DNA of 64,000 nt, taken from contig NC_134709.1 in NCBI RefSeq assembly GCF_043290135.1, positions 69,678,456 to 69,742,455 of the forward strand, read 5' to 3'. Shown here in pieces: positions 49,401-61,758 of this stretch. Below the pieces are notes generated by a model. It saw nothing but the letters and a program-made list of their open reading frames with translations, was not told the DNA's origin and made no database searches. Numbering within the stretch: the stretch's first letter is position 1; every line of letters begins with the position of its first letter. Source of the stretch: Rhipicephalus microplus (Eukaryota > Arthropoda > Arachnida > Ixodida > Ixodidae). The translations under genes were made by a program, and so were the position numbers.

Positions 49401-52400
49401 CACTGGCTTGCTGAACCATGCGTAAACGAGCAATCGAACTGGAAGAATAGGCGCGTGATACTTCGTACAGTAACACTATTTAACACTCTGCAAACTTTTT
49501 CAGTATGGTTCATAGATGTAAGTTATAGGAAAAGAGAACACATGATTCGCTCAATCAGGCTGCTCTCATCAGCCACACTTGAAGTTAACTAACATAGCTC
49601 AGACAAAATTACATTCATAAAAGGCTAAGTAAATACATAATTGTTTAAATTAAAGCGTTCGTATAAAATAATATGAAATGGAGGTAAATGTTGTAATACA
49701 AATAATTGTTCTCCATTAAAAACACATAATCTTTTTAAATATTTCGTTCCTGTTGCAACTCCTTCACATCATCACTCTAGTTTTTGCAAGACTTCAGAAG
49801 TTTGCTGCTTGAGAACACAAGCGGCACCATCATGGCTTCACCATCGGCACGATTTCGGGTGCATGGGGACCGCGCATACAAGCTAATGCAACGAATCTGC
49901 TGATTTGATTAAGACACGGGTGTAACTTATATCTGTGATGTTAAACATATAACTGCCGTTTAGTCTAAGGCATGAGTGACATTTTTCTCCTTCTCTCTAA
50001 CTTTTATTCCCCTCACTCCCTCCCCAGTGCAAGGTAGCCTACCAGACTCAGCCATAGTTAACCTTCCTGCCTTTTTTTTCATCTTTATTCACTCTCTCGC
50101 TCCTTTTTTTGTTCATGATTTCAAATGAATTTGCCTCAAACTGCTCACAACTCCTGGGTTGATGCTAATAAGAACTTGGTACACAAAAGAGAAGAAAAAG
50201 CACTCACCAGTGCTATTTCAAATTCCCGAACTACAAAGTCGACCTGGGTGTCTGTCTTCATCAGTGTCACCATAAATTTGCCGTACTTCTGTGAGGTCTC
50301 CGGCCAGTACTGTTCGCACTTTGTCTGCAACAGCAGATGGCCGTAAGAGATTAAGGACATGAGTTAGTATAATGAATTGTGGTGGCGTTTCACAATTATT
50401 ACCAGTAATACACAGAGCTCAATTGACAAGACAGCTGACCAGTAATACATAGATAAAAAATCACAATACAGGTATGTATTGCCACATTGTTGTTGGCAAA
50501 TGAATTCTAGTACCCTAGATATATTTGTGATTGTACCTCAGCACAGTTCTCTTTTATTATACACGTATGCTGAAGAAAATAGATTTTAGAAACGTCACGC
50601 TTGCACACTGCGAATCGCAAGAGCTCGAGTAAATGATGTGTGCTTAGAAAAAGTCGGTAACGATTTAGAGTACTAGGTACTCTATTATAAGAGAGCTCAA
50701 AGCCATCCCTCTTCAGATGATGTAATCAGTGAACACTGAGAAATGCGTTTCTTCCCCCTTGCGAAAAATAAATGTTTGGAGTTCAAACGTTCTGACAATC
50801 AGGGTACGCGAAGCATGAAAAGCCTGTATCAGCAAGACATTGATTACCTCAAATAATAAGATAATACTGAGCAGTATAATGAGTTTGCACTTTTGCGTTT
50901 ATAAGAATCTTCTTCGTATTTCTCTTTTTTTCATTTAGGTTTCGTGCATAATAATGCCACGTGTGTTTCTAATTTTCACTTTTGTTTCATTCAGTTTTCG
51001 CGCACAAAGCCTGTCGAGAATTCTCCACTCAAGATGCGTCTCATTGTTCGAGAATGTTTGCGAACATTGTAGCTCATTGTGTTGAGATTAGGCGTAAGAC
51101 GTGAACACTGAAGATTATTCCAGAGCTTGCGCGACGACCAGTGATGAGGCTGCAAAATTGGACGGCACATGTGTGAATGCCAACGCGCTTCGCCTCTTGC
51201 CAGTTGGTCGACGGCTGACGCAGTGTTTGCTGCCGTCAGAGGCAGTCTGTTGCTGTAATCTGACTTGCCATTCACTGGCCACAAGTTCGGCCGACTAAAT
51301 AGTTTCATCTGAACTAAGTTTCATCTTTCCTTTGTCCCTGTCATGACCCCGTGACAATATATACAATAGATGCAGCTGTCCTTGACACTTTGGCATGAGT
51401 GGTTTTCATTTTAGTGTGCCACTTCATGGTGAAACTTAAATGTTTGCAAAACTTCGAAAATTGTTTGCATGCGTGCTTACCTTGTCTTGCTCCTTAAGGT
51501 TGGTGAGCATAATGATTTTGCACGAGCCTTCTTGCCATACCATTCGCCAAAAATCAGTCAGTGTTGACTGCTTGGGGCCTGCACATTAGTGTAATAAAAA
51601 AGGAAAATGTATGATGTGTAGGTTTCAAGACGTTCAAACGAATTTACAGAACCGGAAAGCCGAAATGCACTCTAAATAATTTAAAATTCTGCGGAATGGT
51701 ACAGAGTCCTGCAAAGAATGATACAAGTATCTTTCCTGGCCACCTAAAGTCTTTTTATGTTTTACAGGCATGAAATGAATTAAGAAAAACGCTACTTGAG
51801 GCATGTGCAAAAACAAAAAGAAGACAACCAAGAAATTTCCATGGTCATTGAAGTACCAGGAACATTACAAACCAAGCGCTAACATTGACAGACTGTGCAT
51901 CGTTGTGACAGACTGAACATTGACAGACTGAGAACAATGAAGAACGATTTGGCCTCCAAAAAGAGATATAATTCGCGAAAGCACATTACTGAGTTTAACG
52001 TACAATGGTCACACGAGAGCAAGATCGCTGTAAGGCAATTCTAGTGGTCGAGGACCTGCACAGATTGTCAGGAGCACTCCCCCTAAGAGACATTCTCCGC
52101 CATTCCGCCCTCAGCAGCCTGCCGCCGGCGAGCACCCACATAGAGGGGCTAAATTCTTTTTGATAACATTTTCATTTAAAAAGGATAAATAACCTTAGAA
52201 CAAAATACCTTGCGTCGCAATGTACTTGCGTGGACACCGGTAACCCTGCATGAAAAAAAAATCAAGATTATGGAAAAGCCTTGGTGAGTATTTCTAATAA
52301 ATAATAAATTATCAAATAGTAAAAATGTGCGCACCGTGTCATTGTGGCATAAGGCTGGAGCCATCAGATGAGCTAACGTTCGACCTATCTAAGTTTTTCT

Positions 52401-55400
52401 AGTAATGCCAAGCTTTTGCTAGAGTATTTCTAAATATGGCTAAACTTAGATAGATATGACACGTGACTTCCTGTTGCGTCATGTTGTGATTTTAGTCATG
52501 CCACTAGCTGTCACGTAGTTTTGGCTGGAAATTCGTCGCTTGACCAGCTATGACGTGATGTGGTGCGACTCTTGTAACGGGACTAATGTAATGTGATTTC
52601 CAGTCACGTGACTATATTATGCATACATTTACGACACTTTCGTCTCGGCTGCAGTTAGACGATGTTGCTATATTCTAGTCACGTGACTAGCTACTTGATG
52701 TTATCAGGTTTTAGTAACGTGCATGTTACGTGATTTTTCATTACTTTACAATTTTACGTAATGTCACGTACTGTTTTCCTCACGCGAGAAGTTACGTGTG
52801 TTACATAATTTGGCGTGACTGGTTTCATAATCTCACGTAAATTTAGTCCTGCGAGTGCACGTGATTTTTAGCCATGTGGCTAGTTATTCCGTTGTGGGGT
52901 TAGCTGCCGCGTGATGTTATATGTAATTTACTTATTTAACGGACTACCACATAATAGTTTTCATATTGCTTGCCTGAGGAATACGTGCATGGGTTGTTGG
53001 AGCGAAGCGCACGTTAAAAGAGCACGCGGTGAGTTAGTACCGCTTTGTGACGACGAGAATTTCTGTTACCACTACTTACCACATTAAAAAGCTTACAAAT
53101 CTTCACTCTTGAAGCTTATGGCATCTAGAAATATTAACAAAGACTATTATCAGGGAATATTATTAGTCCCAGAGAAATGATTATTAATCCCTCTGGGACT
53201 ATTAATAAAGGCTCACTGTAGTTGGCGGACTTATCTAATGTTAAAACGTGTACTCCGCATACTGAAAGCGCCATTGACCCAGTCAAGCGACAAAGATTTA
53301 ATGAATGCTAAAGCGATGCCCAACAAAAAGTTTGATGTTATCAAATAGCGTTCATTAGACAACTTCATTGGAATGTTGGTAAGTGTTCAATAAAGAAATA
53401 AGAAGACACAATTTTCGCCAACTTTTCAGTAAGAAAACGTTATGAAAGAGCTGTGGTTCTTTTGTTGAATATACCAGTGCACTTATTTGCGGCTGCACTA
53501 CCAGACAATTTTGCTAACGAGTGATCAGCAATAAATAAAGAGCACTCCTTCAGTGAAATAATGGTTCTTACCGACACGTAGCTTGCGTTTATATAATCCG
53601 TATTTTCGAAGTCGGGCAAAGGAAGCAGCTTAACTCTCGAGTGGTCATCTGCGGCAAAAAAATGAAACAAAATGCTGTATTTAAAAGGTGTGTTTACGAT
53701 GAAGAATTTTCAGAACAACGATACACTTGAAAGAAAAAATAGTGGCGCAAAAAGTCGGTTAAACGAAGATTCTGTATGAAACTTGTGCTCTATTGGTCAC
53801 CGAATCAATAAAGAAGGCGTTTCTGTATCGTACTATGACTTGTACGCTGTTTTTTGAATGACACCGAAACGCGGAGCGAGAACAGGGCACTGTAGCCATT
53901 GTGACTTCGTTCAGATATGAAACAATAAACTTAAGTTGTTTCAGCAAGATTGATAGTAGCGTTGGATTGTGACCAACGCTGGTATCTGCACTCAACAAGC
54001 CACAGGGTGGAATGGAAGGAACAGGACAGAAAGCAAATGCAGTGTAGGAGAACTGGTATGCTATGTTACCCTACACTGGAGACAGGGCCCAGGATGATTT
54101 AAATATGGAGAAAGACAGAGTTGGGCAATGGAGACGGAGATGAAGAGGAAGCTACATTAAGATACTATGACACGTATTCAGAACAATGTGTATATCGTGC
54201 CCAAAAGTAGCGATGATAGATTTCAAAGCTACAGCCCTACTCCTTTCAGTACGAACCCACAAAACTGTGTGCACGCAATCGACCTTGAAGCTCAGTTAAA
54301 GTCAATTTTTCGCACGGGAATCGATAGACGAGAGGACATTCGCAATGTCAGTTGTTACTACTCTCACGTGCAGCCACCTCCACTGCTCGGCGAGGGCCGT
54401 GAGACATGACTATCACACCGCTCTCGCACCAGCTTTACGAAGAGAAATGTGGGCAAGCGTACCACAAGTTATTCTTAAGCCTCCCGCAAGTTAGGCTTAA
54501 CCACTTTCAAACAGGCTTGACCGCTTTCGACAGCGGCGACAGCCGTTGCCGTCGCGGCCGTCTAAGCTCCCAGTGTCGCGTGAGCGCACCCAGCAACACA
54601 ACAGGTGTGCGCTTACAGTGAGCGCAGGAGCGGTGGCAGATGGCTCGCGCTGTGAGGCGGACGTCGCACATTCACTCACTCATTCATTCCCGCCACCGAC
54701 CGCATCAAACGCTCTCCCCGCCTGCACCCCACCATACCGCCTTCATGAAAGCCAGCAACGACATCAGGTGCATATTCGTTTGCGTCCCATTTCAAAGGAT
54801 CTTGGCCTACCGTTTTTCAGCCGTACATGGAACCGCAAGTTTTATTGCGATAGCAAATAATGGACGCTCTCGGCTGGATTTTGCCACCAGCGTCGGCGTC
54901 TACATCGCCGTCACTCACCATATTTGTATACGTATCAACATATATAAAAACGCAAGAAAGATAATCCAGGAAAAGACTCCGGCGCGCAGAATCGTATGTT
55001 GTACCCGTGAATTGTGAGTGCGAGAGGTTAGCCATTGAGCCACGAAGGAGCACCTACTTGAACATTCAAACGAGAAGCTACTTATACCTACCTACCACTT
55101 ACCGCCGGTGATAGGCATCTCGTGTTTTCAGCATTACCAGAGAGATGGCGCATTGAGTACGCGTCGTCACATCGTCACGACGCATCGGCGCGCGCTCTCA
55201 TCCCACATGCGTACTTTGCCCCGCGTGAAGAGGGCAGAGTGGATGTTCATGCGTGCGTTTATCTCGTGGTGGGGACAATGGTACACCTTGGCTGGCCTTG
55301 GGCTTTCACTGGAATGACCCTCTTGTAGTTACCGCTCGCAAAAAGGTCACTACAGTCGTTGCACACTCTTCGTTTGCGAAAAGAGCACGCTTTTGAGACA

Positions 55401-58400
55401 CAGCGCAGTAGCAACTGAGATGCTTATTCGCGTTCATTTGTACCTGTGGGTACGTTTTGTGTGTCATTTGTGCGTGAGAAACGCGGGGCACGTTTCGATC
55501 GGCTTGCTATACTGCGCGTTACCTTCCATTTTGTTGTTATCGCGTACATTGCTTCCTTTTTGCGTCGAAGCTGTGACTTTTTTCCTTAACGGTCATTCGA
55601 GGGACATCAACCTCTTCGCAAACGTGGTGGTTTGCGAAGGAAACATAGAATGACAGTGACGGCGTGGTGGGAAAAGTTTCACCATTTTTTAGTGGTGCTT
55701 GAAAACACCAAGGAGTGCGCTTTCACCAGTTATGAGTACAGCTTCGCGAAAAAAAGAGCGCTTTGGTGGTTTCACCAGACATTAACGCGACTACTACGTA
55801 TCAATCGTGCCTTACATGGTAGGATGTTTCCGTAGCGATTCTTGGGCTTATTCTCAGCCTTTTTCGCCTCGTTCCATGGATGCAGTTGTCCCTTTGGTGT
55901 AGTCTGCAATACAAAATAGAAAAAAGCATTAGGAATGTGTACTGCATTGAATTAAAAAAAGAAATGAAGCCAGCTTCTCAATATTGCAGTTAACCCTCAA
56001 CGAAGTTTGAAGTTCAGAAGCCTTCCTTGCTTGTATTTTTTTAGTTCTCGTTCTGTCTTCCTCTTTAGTCTCTTGCCCTCTTTCTCTTGATTACATTTTT
56101 CTCTGTCTTAGTTTGTTTCTATTGCTTTTTTTCCAGTTCTTTCAACCATTTTTTTGGTATTTTTTCAATTGGTGTAGCTTGCTATTACTTTCTATCTCCT
56201 TCTGTTTGCTTATATATTTCTGTTCGTCTTTTCATTCTCTGTCATTTTTTTTTCATCTTTTGGCTTTTGCCTTGCTGTTTTGCTATATCTTCTACGTGTG
56301 TCTATTTCCATCTCTTTCTCATTCTTCCGATTTATTTTCTCCGTTTTTCTCAGGTTTATTTCCTGTGGTTCCCTAAGATTTTCTCTTTCTTGCTATTACA
56401 TTGTTTCTGATTTGATTGATTGATATTTGGGGTTTAACGTCCCATAACCAACATATGATTATGAGAGACGCCGTAGTGAAGGACTCCGGATATTTCGACC
56501 ACCCGGGGTTCTTTAACGTGCGCCCAAATCTGAGCATACGGGCCTACAGCGTTTCCGCCTCCATCGGAAATGCAGCCGCCCCAGCCGGGATTCGATCCCG
56601 CGACCTGCGTGTCAGCAGCCGAGTACCTTAGCCACTAGACCACCGTGGCGGGGTATTTCTTTGTTTCTGTCTCTGTGCTCGCTCTCCTGCCCATAAAAGT
56701 GACTGCCCCCTACACTGGTCAAAGGGCCGCACGTGTTCTTATAGCGAAGCAAAAGGTGAGGAGGATGACGAGAGCCTGTGCCGACTCATGGCATCGTATT
56801 CGTTCATGCCAAACCTAGTTTCCGACCAATCACGGCTCTGGAATAACAATGCGTTGCTAAATTCTATGTTAAAGTCGGAAATTGCGTAACAGGACTTCAT
56901 AAGACCCGATACAAAGTGTAAATTCAGTAATTTATGAAACATTTACACGCATAATTGTACGAGTAAATGCCCTTTGAGGCGCCCTTGAGGGTAAAAAAAT
57001 AAGTGAAGATGATGATGATGGTGTTGATGATGGCGGCGGTGTTGGTGGTAGTAGTCATGGTGATGATGATGATGATAAAAGCGGAAAGACAGGCTGGTTA
57101 GCCCCTTGTTGGAGTGGTTGTCTACGCTGTGCTGGTGAAAACTTGAAGGACGATTGAGCTTCCTCATCGAAAATAGGACGCGACAGAGTAAGCTGTCCCC
57201 CTGCGCATACGCAGCTCAATCGCAAGCCTGGCTTCGGTTCTTGGCGCATGCCTGAACCATGCTGTAAGGAAGTGAATCACTACACTTTCAGCAATGGCCC
57301 TTCACGCTGTCCTCGAATACATGTTTAGTTGTTAGGTGTCCACTGCATCATAATTCATCATTTCGCAATTCATGGCAGGGTTCACGTGTTGTCCTACGAC
57401 TGCTGGGCCCACTTCTCGTAGGGCAACACGTGAACCCTACGCAACTGCTCTCTTTGTTAATGGTTCTGCCGATGTTGACCAGTAAATATGTCTGAGTTCT
57501 GGACCTCTGAAACACCCATTCAGGGCAATTTCATGTTTTGACGCTGTGCGCGATTCTACACTTCTGCCACGTAATCTTCCTATGATGTTCCTATAATCTT
57601 CCTCGAAATAGTCTCAAGCATGATATTGTTTATATGGTAGCACACAGTTTTTACGAAGGTGGCCAGGGTTCGGTTCTCATTTCAAACACATACTTCTTTC
57701 ATTTATTTTATTCGCATCATTCTAAAGTTTTCGGTCACAACCAACGATGCAGATGCTAACCCCGCAATTTCCGTGAAACGAGCTTACTAACGCTACCGCG
57801 TTAATGACCACACGAGCTAGCTTTCGCCTCCGACTCTTCCCAAGTGAAAGCATAGGCAACCCTGTGACTTTTGCTGCTTTTCTTTTTTTTGGCGCGAGTT
57901 TGATTCTCATGCTGTAGGTAGCCTCAAACTCACCACAGCAAGTCATTTAGGACTGAACAAAGCAAAACTCATGTAATAATTCTTGGCGGTTTTCGTCTAG
58001 GAGTTCTTGCGCCTATTTTTTTTTTTGCATCGGTAATTTTTTTCTATTCTCTTATTTTACCATATTGTGAATTTTAGTATATATCGTTTAAGATGTGCCG
58101 TTGTACACATTACATAGACTTACTTCTTATTGTCTTCTCTTTTCGCTGGATGTTTTCAGTATTGACTCCAATATAGAAAGTGATTGATCCTTTTTTTGGG
58201 GGAATAAATTCATACCTGATGGCCTTCTTTTGGAATACTGATAGACACAATCACCAGCTCACACTTTTTTTTTTGGTCTATTTTGTACAAAGGTAGTATA
58301 CATGCAACTGTATATGGATAACTGCGCTTAGGCAAACACAAGTTTGGCATTCAGAAGGCAGGAAGACATTCTCCGTACCATATACTCTTCCTTAAGCACG

Positions 58401-60137
58401 CCATTCGCTTGACCTTGAATGACGTGGTCCTGAAGCCGCTTCAGGGGGACAGGCTTCGACGGAAGGCCACCGTTGGCCACGACTGTCATGTTGACCGAGT
58501 CGCTGCTCTCCATGTTCAAGGTCATGCGCGATTCGGACATGCTGTTTTCGTCCACTGCGTTACACAAGAAGCGAAAAGAAGCGTCACTGCTGAGCGCATG
58601 AAAACCATATTGGAGATAATAAATGTTAGAGAAGGAAAGGTAGAGACGTCAACCAGTCCAGAATGGCCGGTTTGGTACCCTACAGGTAGGAAATGGAACG
58701 AGAATAATTGAAAGAGGGAGAGGCGAGATAGAAAGAAGAAAGAGACATATCGCTCCATACAGCGCGTACATAATGACGCAGTCAGTAACAGCGCATCAGT
58801 CTGACGTGGAACGTGACATCACTGTCACAACCAATTGTCCACAGCTTCTTTTCTCCGAAACCTCAGAACTGCATTCTGAGCTGTATAATGAAAATAGCGT
58901 TACGGAAAGATTAAGTTGACAAGCGTTACGCGATCGTGAGGATGTGGCATAATCGTCAAAAGGGATGCTGAACAATTTTTGACCTAACGACTGATTCATC
59001 TCAGTATCGGAGTGTATTTTCTCACAATTGAATTGCCGCAAAAAATTACTGAATGCGTCAAGAACGTGAGAGGGAAAAACTCCAGGAAGTTTCAGAAGGG
59101 AGCTCAAGACGAGAGGAACGAATAAGAGGAGGCCCGACTGACCACTTAAGTTTGTTACGAGCGGTGTTTCATAGAGAACACCACCATGCATGCGTGAAAA
59201 ACCAACAACAGCATCATGCCGATATACTTACACGCTGTCTGGTCCACCCTCCCCCCCCCCCCTTTCTTTAGCTTAACCTCACCTTAACACGTGTGGTACG
59301 GGAACTTTATGCATTCGCCAGGTACTGAAATTCTTTATCGGTGATATGCACCTTTGATTCACTAACCCATAATTCAGAGTACAATTTCGTGATGTATTGA
59401 TACTTGTCTTTCAAGACTATATTTCTGTCAAGAATGAATAGAACTACACCAGTTTGTTGCGCTAATTAGGCACGTTGTCCCTTTCCTCGTGCCGGCAATC
59501 AAGCCAGGAGCTACGCTTAGGGAAGACGCTACGTCACGCGTGGGTCATGAGCAGGCGTCATGTCAGGCGATCGCTCTCTCTCGCTGTGATTCGTGTGCGC
59601 GCTAGTGTACCTACTGTGTAATGTCAGGAGACAGTCCAGTGCGGCGCCAGCACGAGGTGGCATCACTTGGAAAGAAGCGCATGCGATCTAAACACAACTG
59701 ATGATTCGTTTCCGTGATTGGCCGCTAAAATGTCATCCCTTATGCGACTCCAAACACCGGACGCCGACAGCTCTAAAGAGGGTGAGCACAGGACTCCTTG
59801 TTCAAAAAGGACGCCTGAGAATATGGCAGCTGCGCGTTCTGCTTTCACCGTTCATGCCGCGCATGACTGCAAGAATCCGCTTAACTAATAGCAGCGTCTC
59901 CTTCCCCGCCCCGCCGCGGTGGTCTAGTGGCTAAGGTACTCGGCTGCTGACCCGCAGGTCGCGGGTTCAAATCCCGGCTGCGGCGGCTGCATTTCCGATG
60001 GAGGCGGAAATGTTGTAGGCCCGTGTGCTCAGTTTTGGGTGCACGTTAAAGCACCCCAGGTGGTCGAAATTTCCGGAGCCCTCCACTACAGCGTCTGTCA
60101 TAATCATATGGTGGTTTTGGGACGTTAAACCCTACAT

Positions 60138-60173
<36 letters not shown>

Positions 60174-60712
60174 AGCGTCTTCTTCCCGTAGAATGTGCTT
60201 TTTAAACAAGCACTGAAGGGTGGTTCATATAATTGAGATATTTTATATAAGTGTGACGTCAGCTGCGTGACGCCCCCCTCCCCCGCTTGCATGTGCAATT
60301 CCTTCACATGCAACTACCACAGCTTTTAGCGTTTGGCTTTCGACGCCAGGGCTATTCGATATAAAGGGACGCTATCTTTGAATTACTCGAAAAATAGCAC
60401 TTTCTGTATTTCCTTGTAGAACGTACTTCAGCTATAGCGCTGTTTACCACTTTCGTGGTTACCTCAGGTGGGCATTAGAAATATTCTCGCAGATGAGTCC
60501 TATTTTATCACATAGCTTGCGACTACAAGCGTCATTCTTTTTTTTCCCTAGCAAAATGTTTTTTGTTTTGATATAAGTGACCAATAGACGAAAAAACAAG
60601 AAACTTAAGCACAGTATCGGGTAAGTTTATTGAAGTGACTGCTTGAGTGCACAGTCTTTATGAACGTGGTTTTATTCTAAACAAGAATGACGCATACTAC
60701 AATAATAAATGC

Positions 60713-60757
<45 letters not shown>

Positions 60758-61721
60758 ATTCTAGCTTTGATAGTCAGCATTTCAGCCATTACTATGTTTG
60801 TTTTTTACATGAGTCTACGGTTACCAAATAGACACGTTTCTTTCCGGTAAAATCCTATGCGGCGCTTTATACGAAGCTAATCAAGTGCGGCAGCTCCTTC
60901 ATTTATGCAATGAGGTTTATTCTGTTCTTGAACCTTTAGCGCTTATCAAAATAATATGACATGCTAACGTGTTTTAGCATTGTACGTCAAAACCATTAGT
61001 GTTTGACGCTTTTCCGTACTCGTCTGCGCATCATTATTCTAAAAATCACCTGTGTCACAGCGTCTTTCACAGCGCTCCATTCATGATGGCTTTAATTCTG
61101 CTGTACAAAGGATTGCTCTCAGAAATGTATGAACGATTGCCACGCGAGGAGTTGGTACCTACCTAAGCCAGTTAGACATGTACCACATTTGTTCGAAATT
61201 ACAAGTACCTCCCTGTGCTTATATACTCCATGCGAATTTCGTGTCGGTGAATTTCGAAAGTATTCCCGATTTGCCACCTCTCTTATTTATCATGCCTGTG
61301 TCTTGTTATTCGTTAGCAGGGTGCACTCATTGTGCAGTCTTGCGTGAAGTCTACGTCCAAAAAAGATGGCCTCTAGTAGTCACCCAGCAATAGTCAGTAC
61401 TCAGATGGCACAGTAGCAGTCGTGATCCCGAAAATTACGAGGACTCTTATGCCGCAGACGGTCGTGCCGGGGATCCAACATTTGTCGTTCACATGATGTG
61501 GTTACAACCACGCAGATCATCCTAAATCATTTTTGTTTGTATACGAATGCCCATTTTTTTGAATATACGTTCCTACTTTTTTCCTGTTTTCACTTGTTTT
61601 CTATATTTGTTTGTTCATTTAGTTTCTTCTGGGCAACACTGTGACAGCGCATTTGATGTAGCAAAACGAACATTCATGCGTCTAAGTGATTGTGCAGTAC
61701 TATGCCAAGAAGAAAGTTTTC

Positions 61722-61758
<37 letters not shown>

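Noticed and set aside
56087..56410. 107-codon Phe/Leu/Ser-rich frame resembling a membrane protein
   Set aside because: It lies in the polypyrimidine tract. Hydrophobicity follows from T-rich codons, and there is no family similarity.
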